Source of the DNA: Deltaproteobacteria bacterium
Lineage (GTDB): Bacteria > Myxococcota_C > UBA6777
Direction: 5' to 3'
NCBI GenBank assembly: GCA_006226375.1
Contig: SBHC01000030.1
Coordinates: 1 to 39,561 of the forward strand
Length of the DNA stretch: 39,561 nt
The position numbers and the translations under genes were made by a program. Below are positions 1 through 9,484 of this stretch, in pieces. The notes beneath the pieces are model-generated. The model had not been told where the DNA came from, searched no databases, and was given only the letters and a program-made list of their open reading frames with translations. Every line of letters begins with the position of its first letter. Position 1 is the first letter of the stretch.

Positions 1-3000
1 TGTACCATGGTACAAATTACGTACCCGAGTGGGCATTCCATACATTGGCATGAGCCCATACTCTGCAATATTTTGTGCAAGTCCTGGTGCATTGCTTTGT
101 CTGTCAATGTTAACAATTTCTTCATATAGGTCATCAGGGTCTGTCGCGACACTTTGTGTCTCAGTTTCTAAGTCTGAGTCTTGCAGTAAGTGGGATGTGA
201 GTCGATCTCTCTCTCCTATACTATTTTGTAGAGTGGATTTCACTAGTTCTGCCCAAGGTTGCCCAGGGTGCAGGGGAGAGTTTCTATTCGTCAAAAACCC
301 CTTAGGCAAAAATTCACCATGAAAGTCTGGAGGACTCATTTCGTCTGCTGGATATGTTTGGTGGCTCTTTGTATAAGGTTCCTTCAGCCTTTCAAAAACT
401 TCTCTTAACCACCCTTTGTGCAGAAGTCGCTTAGCGATTTGTGGTTGAGTTTTGGTCAAAAATGGTGGTGGAGGAGGTGAACCTGTAATCTGTTCAGCGT
501 GGCGGAAGTAGTGAAGGTCATGGCTTCTGCTTCGACATAGCGTTAGAATGAATGAAAAGGCTTGGTTCCTTCTTCCTGCTCGACCAACACGCTGCTGGTA
601 ATTGAAACGCGTAGGAGGCATATTGGCTTGAAAAATGGCTTGAAGCTGCCCTACATCAATACCAACTTCCATGGTCGTTGTGACGGCAAGCATATCAATA
701 GATTCACGTGGGCGAAACTTTGGATGCCCGTCATCATAATCCCCGATAATTATATCTTTGAAACGCTTTTGCCTGTCAGCAGGATCATCTGTTTGCCCCG
801 TTAACTCTTCACAGCGAATTCGAAATGGTTTACCGTCTCTTTCCAATTGAGCTGTCAAGTAGTTGTCTTCTCGGATATTACGAACAGACTCATTTGCCTC
901 TTCCGGTAGTGTTGAAAAACATCTTGTGCAAATACCGCTTCCAACATGAAGATGAATTCGCTTACAATTGTTACATCGCCAGCATCTGTCTTTAATCGTT
1001 ACCAGCCTTAAGTGAAGTGCATCCATCCTAACTACACCACCCTTATGCCCATAATCCCCCCATAACACTTTTATGCATTGAGCTAGTTCTTGTTGCCAGT
1101 TCTCACCCCACCTCGCTTCTGCATATTGGCGAATACGGTTACGTCTGGACCATCGATGAGCCTCTTGAAGTGTTGAAAGTATTTCGTCTTCACCTGTGAA
1201 TGGTAAGTCTGCTTGGTGTCCAGGAGAATATTTAGCCCATCGGCCTGAATCTACCCAGTATCGATCTGCCATCACTCTAATCAATGCATCAAACTCACCC
1301 AACATATCAGCATGTTCTGACTTTAGCTTTCCCTGCAGTGTTGGATAACCTACTCCCATCGCCTCGAGACTGAAATAGTTTGAGCGAAACAGTGCATCTC
1401 CAATATGACTTCGAACACCTTGAGCTATTTTGGTTCTGGCCTTATCAAGACGCTTTTGTTTACTCTCATCATTTGGATCATCTTTCCAATCATGGACTTC
1501 GCCTGCAACAATATTAAATATGTCGTGCCAACCAAAGTCATATTGATTATTGACCTCTCTTCCTTCATCATCAATAGGCTCATTTATGTTTATGGTGAGA
1601 TCATTTCGACTAGAAATATTTGCAGGATTTATACCTAAATCAATCAAACGCTTAGTGAGAGGGCGAAGGTCTATGCGGAGTTCTTGTTGTCCATGGTATA
1701 ACTTTTCATCGGAAGGTTCTATTATATGCTCTAAGGAGATCAGATTGTCTTGGGCGTTTCGTATGCTATCATATTCTTGCTTGAGCTTTTTTTGTTCTTC
1801 TTCCACACTTCTGAGTTCTGAGTTCAGTTTAGCTAATTGCTGACTGTCGCCTTCTTCATATTCCAACTCATCTCTTGAGTCTTCAATTGAGCGTTTATGT
1901 TTTTTTAAGGCTATCATTTTTTCTTTGAGATCTGGCAAGGCTCTTATTTTTTTCTGTAGATCTATTTGGTTATTAAGCAATAGTTCTATAAATGCGATTC
2001 GTATCGCATCACTATTGTGGTAAGATGCTATATTAAATGCTGTCTTTGCAGCATCCTGTCGGCTATCAGAGAACGAAATAAGTTTCGGTGCTTGATGGAC
2101 ACTATAGCGATAGAGAATGGAGTACAATTCACTGGCTAAGAGCCGTGTCATCATTGCGAGACCTGTTGTAAATCCTCGAATTGGAGATAGTCTCGTTTGT
2201 TGTCTTGTTAGAGGTCTGTTGCCATAATCTGAGGCACATCGAGGGCAACTGTATGGCAATGCAGTACCTCCCTTTGCGTTACTCCGATCGTGGCGATCGT
2301 TTTCATTTTCGTCGCGTACAAATAGGTATCCAGATACCCAGCTTCCTGTTTCACTTGCTTCTTCACCAAAATCCAGAATCCTTGCCACGGCAGCATGAGG
2401 ATTAAAAACTGCGCGTACCCAACCTGTGTTTGTTGCCTCTGCATCTGAGACGATTTCTTCAAGAGATTCTAAATCGATTTGTGTTGGCCAAAAAATAGCA
2501 GCTTGTTTGTATGAATTAGTGTAGAAAAATGGGCTTACTGGAGAGTCTGGAAGTTTTGAAAGGTCAACTTCGCTAGGAAGAAATTCTACAAGCATGCCGT
2601 TTTGGTGTTCACCTCTTTGTCCCCCGATGAATAACTCACCACAGCATTCACAATAGAGGAGTGGTAGTTGGCGAAAGCGATTAAGCTGTCGACTCTTATG
2701 TTCTGTCTGCTCTATTATTGCCTCTACAATTGCGGCACCTGGTTCGATTGATAGTTGTCCTATATTTCGCGAAGGTGTTCCAGTTGGTAGAGGTACGTCG
2801 CTTTGCTTTTCTGCATCAGCAGAAAAGTATTTTTTATATGTTTGCTTATCTACTGAGTATGCATTGCCGCCTACTGGCGCAAACATACCCTCTAAAGCCC
2901 GGAAAAAAGTGTGAACGCGGAACGATGGCAATCCTTCTGGTTTTGAGTGCCGAGGAAAGCGGTGTTTATATACGTCAGCAAAGCCATGAATGAAAAGAAG

Positions 3001-4692
3001 GCCTTTTAGTGCTTCTAGTTTTTCCTTATCCACCCCACCAAAGATTCTTTGAGCTAGAGTTGAGAGTTTTGTAGCTCGTAGCGAAGTTGGATTTGATTCG
3101 TCATAACATTCAGCATAAATACGGCGTCCGCATTCTTCTAGGATCAGGGTAACAGTGGAAGCTAAGTCTCCTTTTTGGGGCAGATTGAATGCCTGAGCAA
3201 TTTGAAGCCAGGCTTCCTTATCGTCCTGAGACGAATAAAGTGCAAGTTCGGCTTTAGAATCATAGTACAATTCACGTAACGCACAAAATGGTAAAGTCGG
3301 CAAAGTCTCTTGACAGGTTGGATTAAACGGTATTGGTTCTCCGGGGATAATTGCTTGGAGCCAATCTTCTTCTTGATTAAAGTGTGCTTGTTCTTTTCTG
3401 CCGGGATATGAACCCAGTTTTCCAAAAGCATCCCATAGGTATGTTGCACTTTTTGTCTGTCCTTCTCCCTCTGTGGGTAAAGATGCCGAAGACGACAAAA
3501 TACGCAATTTATGGCGATGTTCTTCTTCCAATAGACCTAGTCGCTCTAAAAGTAACCGCAGCAAATAAAATACTTCTGTTCCTGCCGAACCTCGTTGCAA
3601 GTGTAATTCGTCAATAACAAGAAAGAAGTATGCATCATCGTTGCTTTGTAGCCAACTTCTAGTTTTTTCTAGAATAGCATTTTCAACCTCACGCATTAAC
3701 ATACCATTAAGCATGCTTAAGTTGGTAATTAGTATGTCAGGTGGATATTGTTGCATATCCCAACGAGAACACAGCTCACCTGTTTTTGTTGATGGAAATA
3801 AATAACGTGCTTTGGGATCTTCCTCTCCGTCTTCCACTTTTTGTTCGTCGTGTAGAGTTGCTTCATGTCGATCCCTGGTAAAGCCATTCATTGCTTCACG
3901 CAATTGTTCAATTTTACGTTCTCTTTTTTGCTCCCATTTATCTGGAGGTCGTGGATGATCAAGGAAGTTTGTAACGGGGGTTTTTCCAGTATAACGACCA
4001 ATGAAAATACGATGGCCATTAAAGTGCTTATCCATTACTTGGTGTGCTTCTGGAGAATCTATGGCTTCACGTAATCTCGCCAATTGATCCTCAACCAAGG
4101 CATTCATAGGATAGAGCAACAGAACACGAACAGCAGCCTGACGTTTTGTATCCTCACCTTCTCGATAGAATTGAAATGTATCTCTTTCCCACCAATTATT
4201 TTTATATTGAGGGGGACTACACTGACTCCACTTGCGCTTTCCCTCTTGAGAAAGTGTTGCAATTATCGGGAGCAAGAAAGATTCCGTTTTTCCAGAGCCG
4301 GTACCTGATGTAACAATTGCTGGGTGGCCAGGCTTTGTTCCACGTTCAAGCATTTGTAGTTGATGGGTATATATTGGGTAAATGGCTTCTAATGTTTTTT
4401 CCTTTTTGGGAAACAAACCTGCGAGGGCAAGCTCGACAAAAGCCTGTCTTTCTTCCTGTGAAAAGTTGTGTAAGGTGTGAGCATATTTTTCTTCCAAGAG
4501 TTCTTGTAAATAGATAGCTTGTTTATATTTTGGGATTGGTTCGATTTGTGGTTCTGCTGACAATGTTCCTTCTTCTTGAAGTAGCTGATGCCGCTCTTTT
4601 GTCACATTAGGGTTGTCTATCCTAAACGCGGTATCTAGATAGCGAAAAATATAGTTGCGAATCCGTTCAAAGGCTCCAATAGGATCGAGCAT
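1..4692 (-). CDS. Druantia DruE-like giant SF2 helicase (3' end outside window)
   Basis: Reading from the ATG at 4692, the frame stays open to base 1, giving 1564 residues with the C-terminus missing. Visible SF2 motifs: Walker A GTGSGKTES (K135), DELH at 361-364, FSDSRQDAA near 871, TTTMEVGIDVG near 1338-1348 and QQRVGRAGRR at 1366-1375. Cysteine pairs C681/C684 and C816/C819, and a second cluster C1237/C1240/C1243 with C1255/C1258, look like zinc sites. A charged coiled-coil stretch lies at about 905-985. The last residues (GMPTRVRNLYHG) resemble the start of the DUF1998-type region. Very long DEAD/DEAH-DUF1998 helicases are the hallmark of DruE; DISARM DrmA is shorter and is followed by a separate DrmB. 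A GGAG precedes the ATG by 6 nt. The gene starts 46 bp after the 1073-residue gene, so they are probably cotranscribed. The helicase call is firm; the Druantia assignment is inferred from size, motif style and neighbours. Confidence 0.8.
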   Translation of the reverse strand, partial: MLDPIGAFERIRNYIFRYLDTAFRIDNPNVTKERHQLLQEEGTLSAEPQIEPIPKYKQAIYLQELLEEKYAHTLHNFSQEERQAFVELALAGLFPKKEKTLEAIYPIYTHQLQMLERGTKPGHPAIVTSGTGSGKTESFLLPIIATLSQEGKRKWSQCSPPQYKNNWWERDTFQFYREGEDTKRQAAVRVLLLYPMNALVEDQLARLREAIDSPEAHQVMDKHFNGHRIFIGRYTGKTPVTNFLDHPRPPDKWEQKRERKIEQLREAMNGFTRDRHEATLHDEQKVEDGEEDPKARYLFPSTKTGELCSRWDMQQYPPDILITNLSMLNGMLMREVENAILEKTRSWLQSNDDAYFFLVIDELHLQRGSAGTEVFYLLRLLLERLGLLEEEHRHKLRILSSSASLPTEGEGQTKSATYLWDAFGKLGSYPGRKEQAHFNQEEDWLQAIIPGEPIPFNPTCQETLPTLPFCALRELYYDSKAELALYSSQDDKEAWLQIAQAFNLPQKGDLASTVTLILEECGRRIYAECYDESNPTSLRATKLSTLAQRIFGGVDKEKLEALKGLLFIHGFADVYKHRFPRHSKPEGLPSFRVHTFFRALEGMFAPVGGNAYSVDKQTYKKYFSADAEKQSDVPLPTGTPSRNIGQLSIEPGAAIVEAIIEQTEHKSRQLNRFRQLPLLYCECCGELFIGGQRGEHQNGMLVEFLPSEVDLSKLPDSPVSPFFYTNSYKQAAIFWPTQIDLESLEEIVSDAEATNTGWVRAVFNPHAAVARILDFGEEASETGSWVSGYLFVRDENENDRHDRSNAKGGTALPYSCPRCASDYGNRPLTRQQTRLSPIRGFTTGLAMMTRLLASELYSILYRYSVHQAPKLISFSDSRQDAAKTAFNIASYHNSDAIRIAFIELLLNNQIDLQKKIRALPDLKEKMIALKKHKRSIEDSRDELEYEEGDSQQLAKLNSELRSVEEEQKKLKQEYDSIRNAQDNLISLEHIIEPSDEKLYHGQQELRIDLRPLTKRLIDLGINPANISSRNDLTININEPIDDEGREVNNQYDFGWHDIFNIVAGEVHDWKDDPNDESKQKRLDKARTKIAQGVRSHIGDALFRSNYFSLEAMGVGYPTLQGKLKSEHADMLGEFDALIRVMADRYWVDSGRWAKYSPGHQADLPFTGEDEILSTLQEAHRWSRRNRIRQYAEARWGENWQQELAQCIKVLWGDYGHKGGVVRMDALHLRLVTIKDRCWRCNNCKRIHLHVGSGICTRCFSTLPEEANESVRNIREDNYLTAQLERDGKPFRIRCEELTGQTDDPADRQKRFKDIIIGDYDDGHPKFRPRESIDMLAVTTTMEVGIDVGQLQAIFQANMPPTRFNYQQRVGRAGRRNQAFSFILTLCRSRSHDLHYFRHAEQITGSPPPPPFLTKTQPQIAKRLLHKGWLREVFERLKEPYTKSHQTYPADEMSPPDFHGEFLPKGFLTNRNSPLHPGQPWAELVKSTLQNSIGERDRLTSHLLQDSDLETETQSVATDPDDLYEEIVNIDRQSNAPGLAQNIAEYGLMPMYGMPTRVRNLYHGT

Positions 4693-4738
4693 TTCTGACT
4701 CCGTAAGTGTTTAGTTTGTTTGGGAACTTAAGGTTTCT

Positions 4739-7700
4739 TTATTCATCCTCATCACGGTCATCAACCAGATTTGATAATATACTCTTTTTGCTCTTTGTAC
4801 TCATTGCATAAGCATAACAATATCTTGTAAGTTCTATTGTATCAAGAGGCTCTGATAGGAAAATACCACTTGTATAAGTAGACAGGGCTGAAATATAGCG
4901 TGCTATGGGCAAGGGGAGGTATACACCATTGCCTGGTGTGTCGCGGCTCAGCCTTAGAACTTTATGACGAAGAAGGTGGCCTGCAAAAAGAGCTTCTCTA
5001 CGTGACCGTGTGTAAGCAATTATCGTATCTTTTTGAGACTTTTCTGGGGATATTCTTTCGAGACTCTTTATAATACTGGGGTAAAAAGCTTCTAGGAAAC
5101 TACGCTTAATATCAAGTTTGTACATTGGCGCTCGACCGTCTTGTTGTATCCAACCAACTTGAATATCTCCATTGTTACAGGAAGGAGTAAATCGTCCGTA
5201 CTGCCAATGCCACCAATAAATCTGTTCGTCTTCGGCTTCAATATATCTTTCCTCTGCCCAGGGAGTTATCCACTTTTGTAAAGCTGTGCTTAGGCCCCAA
5301 CTTGGGGGCTTTAGCCTCTTAACAGGGAAGCCTAAATCTAGAAGTTCTTGAACAGTATTTGAGTAGATATGTAAACGAGGTGGAAGTAGATATGCTGTGT
5401 CTGTTTGACAGCGCACAATTAGTTTCTGCTTTTCCGCTTCTCCCATAAGTTGGTGACGCTCAAACTCTGTTACTGTTCCTGTTAATACTCCGAGGTAGCC
5501 TTGAGTGGAAGTTGGGTAAACCCAAAGCTCAGGTTGTCTTCCAAAGCAGGTAAGAGGAACACCAGCACGTCTACTTTGTTTATACTGGACCCCTACATAT
5601 CGGCTTGAGGGTTGTCGTAATTCAAAATACCCGGCTTCCTCCCATGCATTGAGCATTGCAAATACAAACGCCCTCCAAGCGTATCTCGGATTTTCCATTG
5701 GGTGCAGCGAACGGAGTGCTCTTGAAAATAAAGAAAATAAGTTGTCTATTCGACCATGTCTGGTATCTGGCCCCCAAGCTCGGACACCATCAGTTTTTCC
5801 TTGAAGGAAAACCATCAATGCAACTTCAAGTTCATTCCGGAGAGACCTTTGGTTTTTATCTGATGGTAAAGGCTTTAGTGTAGAAATATCTTGTTCGTTA
5901 AATCTCTGATACAGTGACTGTCTTTCAGGAAAAGTTAATCCATTATATGCTCTAGTTCTTTCTTCCGGTATCCAGACAGGGACGCAAAAATCACCGCCAA
6001 TCGTCTTTCGACCAAAGGACGGACTCCAAAATGAAGGGGTGTTAGAAGTTTCGATATGATATTCATCTTTATTTCCCAAATGAAAAGTATCGTCATCGGG
6101 CCTTCTTATATATTTTGTTTCATCTGGGGGGGGGTAATCTTTGCATTGTGTTACTTCAGAAGAAATAAAGTAAACAGTTGTTAGCGGATCTTCTTGGTTG
6201 CTCACGATTACTTGGTAACAATTCTCAAGTAATTGGCAATTGTCTGGTAGAGACCAAAGTGACTCGCATTCTTCATCATCGCTCTGTATACATTGCAAAT
6301 TTATGCTTTGTTTTTCTCCACAAAGAGATAATGTTCCTTCCGTGCTGCCTCGGAATGTCCACCTTGGTTTGAGCCAAGGATATCCCAGGAGGTAACGGAA
6401 ATAACGAAGCCCGTTAATATTGAGTGAACTCATTCTTGAGGTTGAGGGCGAAGATGGTAATGTTTGGTTCTCAAGTAGGGACCAACCTGCAAACTCAGCT
6501 TTAGCATCATCGCTTTTATCTTTTTTGCTTAGAAGCAAGCCCACGCTTGCCTCATATGGTGGTCGGTGTGCAAGGTATATTTTCCTGGGTGAAGGAATTG
6601 GCTCAAACCAAATTTCTTGGTGCTTCCATTGTGCATACAGTGAACTAAAGAAGCCTTCTTTCAAGAATCGAATGGTGCATTCTTCATAATTTCTTTTGCT
6701 ATCCTCACGGTTCCTCAAACTGCAAAGAAAATAATTTTTCGTAGCGTTACCCTTTGCTTGTATCTCTATTTCCGGAGAGAGAAAAAAGTTTCTTTGCTCC
6801 TGTGTTACTATGAATAATTTGTAAGCACCTGTTCTTGTGCGCTCCGCTAAAAGAAGAAAGTCATAATCCTCTGATTCAGGGACTTCGTAATCTATTTCTT
6901 GTGCCGCTCTTTTGACTAAAGGCCATATTAACTCCATTTCATCGAGTTGCTGACTCTCTTCATTTCTAAAGACCATAGGCAGCGAGCTAAATTCATGGGG
7001 GCTAGGAGGGCTACTTGTGTCTACGTAACTTCGTAGGGCTTCCTTTATCACGCGACGCTGCAGTGGATCAGTTAATGCATCATCATTTTCAAGGCGACTA
7101 CATAATATCTCACCAACTTTTTTTTGGTCACGCCAACTGGGGAATGCTAGTTTTTTTGAATAACCAATATTACATTGACTGAAGACTGTCGGAAGTTGGA
7201 ATGTCTTCCATCTATATGGAAGGTTTAGGGTGTCAAAACTGGTAGTTTCCTGTGCTTGGACAATCCCCACGTCTCTTAATGGACCAAGATCATTATCAAT
7301 CATAGTATCTTGGCTGTAGCTGCCTCCCCTTTCTTGCATGAACTTTGCAAATAACCTCCACGAGTCTCCAAGTGCTCTTTCAGTATTTGCAGTAACTCGG
7401 ATGGAGTCATCAACTCTTGATAATATAGATTCTAACTTTACGGGCCAGCGGCGAATGCTTGTTGCGCTTTCTTCTTCCTTCAACCAGATTGTATCAACCA
7501 TACAACTTAAGAATAGATGTGGAAATGGTATCTTTCTTAGTCCGTGAGCCTTTTCAAAATGTTGTAAGGCATCATTGTAAATATTACTACTACCACTGAA
7601 TTGTTGACATTCTACAAGTATTGATTTTATCATCATTAGATGAACAGTTTCAATGAAGTAAGACTCTTCATCTTCTGGTACTCTCAAGTCGAGAACAAGC

Positions 7701-7960
7701 CGAACCAACGCAGCAATATTTTGTTTGCTTGAATAGAAGTATTCGATAGGCGTTTTTGACTCCTCTGGGTCTTCTTCCCAAAGAAAGTTAGAGATTAAAA
7801 GAACATTCCAAAAGTCATAATTTATGAGTTCAGAATCGTCTAGGAATTCGAACCAGTGGTTTTTTCGAGATGAGAGTAATGCTTTGTATTCTGTAAGTGT
7901 AAGTTCGTCAGCTTCCTTATGTTTTAAAATTTCTTCTTCTTCGTACGAGAGCTTTGTCAT
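4739..7960 (-). CDS. Large unknown defence protein, candidate DruH-type partner of the helicase
   Basis: This 1073-residue protein has no domain I recognise. It has no signal peptide or membrane segment, is acidic and rich in aromatic residues, begins MTKLSYEEEE and ends in a short acidic tail (DDRDEDE). It starts 35 bp after the methyltransferase stop and ends 46 bp before the helicase start, so the three genes look like one operon. In Druantia type III a large uncharacterised protein (DruH) of roughly this size precedes DruE, which is why I suggest that role; the sequence alone does not prove homology. The coding strand carries a run of nine C (6126-6134) around residue 610 and a run of eight A near 7110-7120, both candidate slippage sites. 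Codon choice is AT-rich like its two neighbours and unlike the genes after 9.9 kb. Confidence 0.6.
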   Translation of the reverse strand: MTKLSYEEEEILKHKEADELTLTEYKALLSSRKNHWFEFLDDSELINYDFWNVLLISNFLWEEDPEESKTPIEYFYSSKQNIAALVRLVLDLRVPEDEESYFIETVHLMMIKSILVECQQFSGSSNIYNDALQHFEKAHGLRKIPFPHLFLSCMVDTIWLKEEESATSIRRWPVKLESILSRVDDSIRVTANTERALGDSWRLFAKFMQERGGSYSQDTMIDNDLGPLRDVGIVQAQETTSFDTLNLPYRWKTFQLPTVFSQCNIGYSKKLAFPSWRDQKKVGEILCSRLENDDALTDPLQRRVIKEALRSYVDTSSPPSPHEFSSLPMVFRNEESQQLDEMELIWPLVKRAAQEIDYEVPESEDYDFLLLAERTRTGAYKLFIVTQEQRNFFLSPEIEIQAKGNATKNYFLCSLRNREDSKRNYEECTIRFLKEGFFSSLYAQWKHQEIWFEPIPSPRKIYLAHRPPYEASVGLLLSKKDKSDDAKAEFAGWSLLENQTLPSSPSTSRMSSLNINGLRYFRYLLGYPWLKPRWTFRGSTEGTLSLCGEKQSINLQCIQSDDEECESLWSLPDNCQLLENCYQVIVSNQEDPLTTVYFISSEVTQCKDYPPPDETKYIRRPDDDTFHLGNKDEYHIETSNTPSFWSPSFGRKTIGGDFCVPVWIPEERTRAYNGLTFPERQSLYQRFNEQDISTLKPLPSDKNQRSLRNELEVALMVFLQGKTDGVRAWGPDTRHGRIDNLFSLFSRALRSLHPMENPRYAWRAFVFAMLNAWEEAGYFELRQPSSRYVGVQYKQSRRAGVPLTCFGRQPELWVYPTSTQGYLGVLTGTVTEFERHQLMGEAEKQKLIVRCQTDTAYLLPPRLHIYSNTVQELLDLGFPVKRLKPPSWGLSTALQKWITPWAEERYIEAEDEQIYWWHWQYGRFTPSCNNGDIQVGWIQQDGRAPMYKLDIKRSFLEAFYPSIIKSLERISPEKSQKDTIIAYTRSRREALFAGHLLRHKVLRLSRDTPGNGVYLPLPIARYISALSTYTSGIFLSEPLDTIELTRYCYAYAMSTKSKKSILSNLVDDRDEDE
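6126..6134. repeat. Nine-base G/C homopolymer inside the 1073-residue gene
   Basis: The plus strand has nine consecutive G, read as C on the coding strand within a Tyr-Pro-Pro-Pro-Asp stretch near residue 610. It stands out in an AT-rich gene. Runs of this kind are known slippage sites in phase-variable restriction and BREX-type defence genes; whether this one varies is not known. Confidence 0.85.
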
Positions 7961-7995
7961 TTTTTGCCTGTTTCTGATTTTTGTGAATGAAAGAC

Positions 7996-9261
7996 TTATT
8001 TTATTAGTTGCTCAAGTATATTCTTAACTACTGTTACATTTACGGCATTTCCAAGAGCTGTTACTGCAGTGGAGCCTTGAGGGAGATGTCGTAATCCATG
8101 CATACATTGTAGACGGGCACACTCTGTTACTGTCATGTGCCTTTGCTCCCATGCAATTACAGGTATTTGTGTTCCTGTCATGGCCACTAGTGAGGGTGAT
8201 GTTGTGGTTCTTTTTACTCTAACACCCGAAGCCCTGAATTGGATGATGTAGTTCCAAATATTGCGTTCTTCTCCTTTACAATTCCATTCAAGTTTTTGTA
8301 AGCTTGGTGGGAATTTTTTGATTGAAGGAAGCCAATTATCTAACCATAATTGATTACGGAGATATAACTCTCTGTTTTGTTCAATGAACCTCTGCTTCCA
8401 TCGTGGAAATGGGTTCGGCCCTCTTGCATAAGGTGGAAGATTCTCAAGGATCTCCCTTCTGTCTGTGTCACTTAATCTTTTTCCGAATGAACCCTTTCTG
8501 TTTTGAAGTCTATTCAACCCAATAGATTGTAACGAACCCATATCAATTGGATAATTGGCCTTGAATTCCATACTCCACACAGGAAAAGAAGGTAAGTTTT
8601 CATCTTTAGGGTATGAGTTAATAAAGTCTTGCCATACTTGGAGGCATTCTATTTTTTTAGGTGCTAAAGGTATAGCATCACTAGGATTCTTATCTAGAAT
8701 TTCGTGGATGGACATCTTGGTGTTGTTACTTTTTTGTGGCCAAGTAAACCGATCCAGGCCGAATTTACATCCTACAATGTAGATTCGTTCTCTGATCTGT
8801 GGAATTCCAAAGTGGTGTGGTGATAGTTTACAAACATCTACCTCATAGTCCAAGTCTTCAAGCTCTTTTTTTATTGTTTCATATGTTCTTCCATTATCAT
8901 GCTTTACAAAGTTTGCAACATTTTCAAGGATAAAATATGTTGGTTTACGATGTTTGAGAATTCTATGGATACTATAGAATAATTGACCTCGGCTTTTGTC
9001 TCTCAGCCCTTTCTGTTCGCCAGCTTTAGAAAATGGTTGACAGGGGAATCCTGCGCATAACAAATCATGTTCAGGGATTGTGTCTAACTCCTCTTCTATT
9101 ACTTGTCGGATATCTCCATGTGGTGTGAAGTCAAAGTTCTGTTCGTACAAGTCTCTTAGTTCATTATTTATATCGCAAGCAAATACACACTCTAGACCAA
9201 GTTGGGAAGCTGCTAAATGGAAGCCACCAAGTCCTGCAAAAAGATCAATAAATCTCATCAT
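7996..9261 (-). CDS. DNA (cytosine-5-)-methyltransferase of the defence operon (DruM-like)
   Basis: The 421-residue protein transfers a methyl group from S-adenosylmethionine to cytosine C5 in DNA. All core motifs are present: motif I FAGLGG (8-13), the catalytic PCQ loop with Cys74, ENV (113-115), QIRER (155-159), a target-recognition region between about 200 and 350, then TVTECARLQ and GNAV near the C-terminus. The length is normal and the gene looks intact. Two adjacent ATG codons (9261 and 9258) follow a GGTGGTGA ribosome-binding-like stretch. It is the first gene of a three-gene operon with the 1073-residue protein and the helicase, so it probably marks host DNA for that system, as DruM in Druantia type II or DrmMII in DISARM class 2. 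A stand-alone orphan methyltransferase is the alternative. No restriction endonuclease gene is seen beside it. Confidence 0.92.
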   Translation of the reverse strand: MMRFIDLFAGLGGFHLAASQLGLECVFACDINNELRDLYEQNFDFTPHGDIRQVIEEELDTIPEHDLLCAGFPCQPFSKAGEQKGLRDKSRGQLFYSIHRILKHRKPTYFILENVANFVKHDNGRTYETIKKELEDLDYEVDVCKLSPHHFGIPQIRERIYIVGCKFGLDRFTWPQKSNNTKMSIHEILDKNPSDAIPLAPKKIECLQVWQDFINSYPKDENLPSFPVWSMEFKANYPIDMGSLQSIGLNRLQNRKGSFGKRLSDTDRREILENLPPYARGPNPFPRWKQRFIEQNRELYLRNQLWLDNWLPSIKKFPPSLQKLEWNCKGEERNIWNYIIQFRASGVRVKRTTTSPSLVAMTGTQIPVIAWEQRHMTVTECARLQCMHGLRHLPQGSTAVTALGNAVNVTVVKNILEQLIK

Positions 9262-9277
9262 TCACCACCAAAATGTG

Positions 9278-9295
9278 CATGAATTACCATTCATG
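9278..9295. promoter_or_regulatory. Palindrome upstream of the methyltransferase
   Basis: CATGAAT-TACC-ATTCATG is a perfect 7-bp inverted repeat with a 4-nt spacer, 16 bp upstream of the methyltransferase start. It overlaps the first copy of the 19-bp tandem repeat. It could be an operator for operon control. No regulator gene is visible in the window, so the role is inferred. Confidence 0.4.
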
Positions 9296-9319
9296 TCTTA
9301 AATTACCATTCATGTCTTA
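9282..9319. repeat. Perfect tandem duplication of 19 bp upstream of the defence operon
   Basis: The unit AATTACCATTCATGTCTTA occurs at 9282-9300 and immediately again at 9301-9319 without a mismatch. It sits about 20 bp before the methyltransferase start on the minus strand, where a promoter or operator is expected. It may be a doubled binding site or a recent slippage duplication. Confidence 0.85.
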
Positions 9320-9484
9320 ACAAACATAAAGAATTATAAGTATCTATGCCATACTTGTGGCATGAGTTCAATTGATTTATTCGGCGTAGGTTGGAAACCC
9401 CACTGCTTTCGATGGGGTGTGATTCAATACCATTGGTAACACAGATCTTTCTTTCCTTGTGCGGCTTCTCTCTCCTTTTTCTAG

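Noticed and set aside
1-9261. DISARM class 2 instead of Druantia
   Set aside because: A methyltransferase plus helicase would fit, but no separate DrmB or phospholipase-D-like DrmC is seen, and the helicase is longer than DrmA. It cannot be fully excluded because genes to the left lie outside the window.
9394-9421. Hairpin ACCCCA/TGGGGT as a terminator or tRNA fragment
   Set aside because: The stem is only six base pairs with a ten-base loop and no T run of useful length, and no tRNA arms can be drawn.
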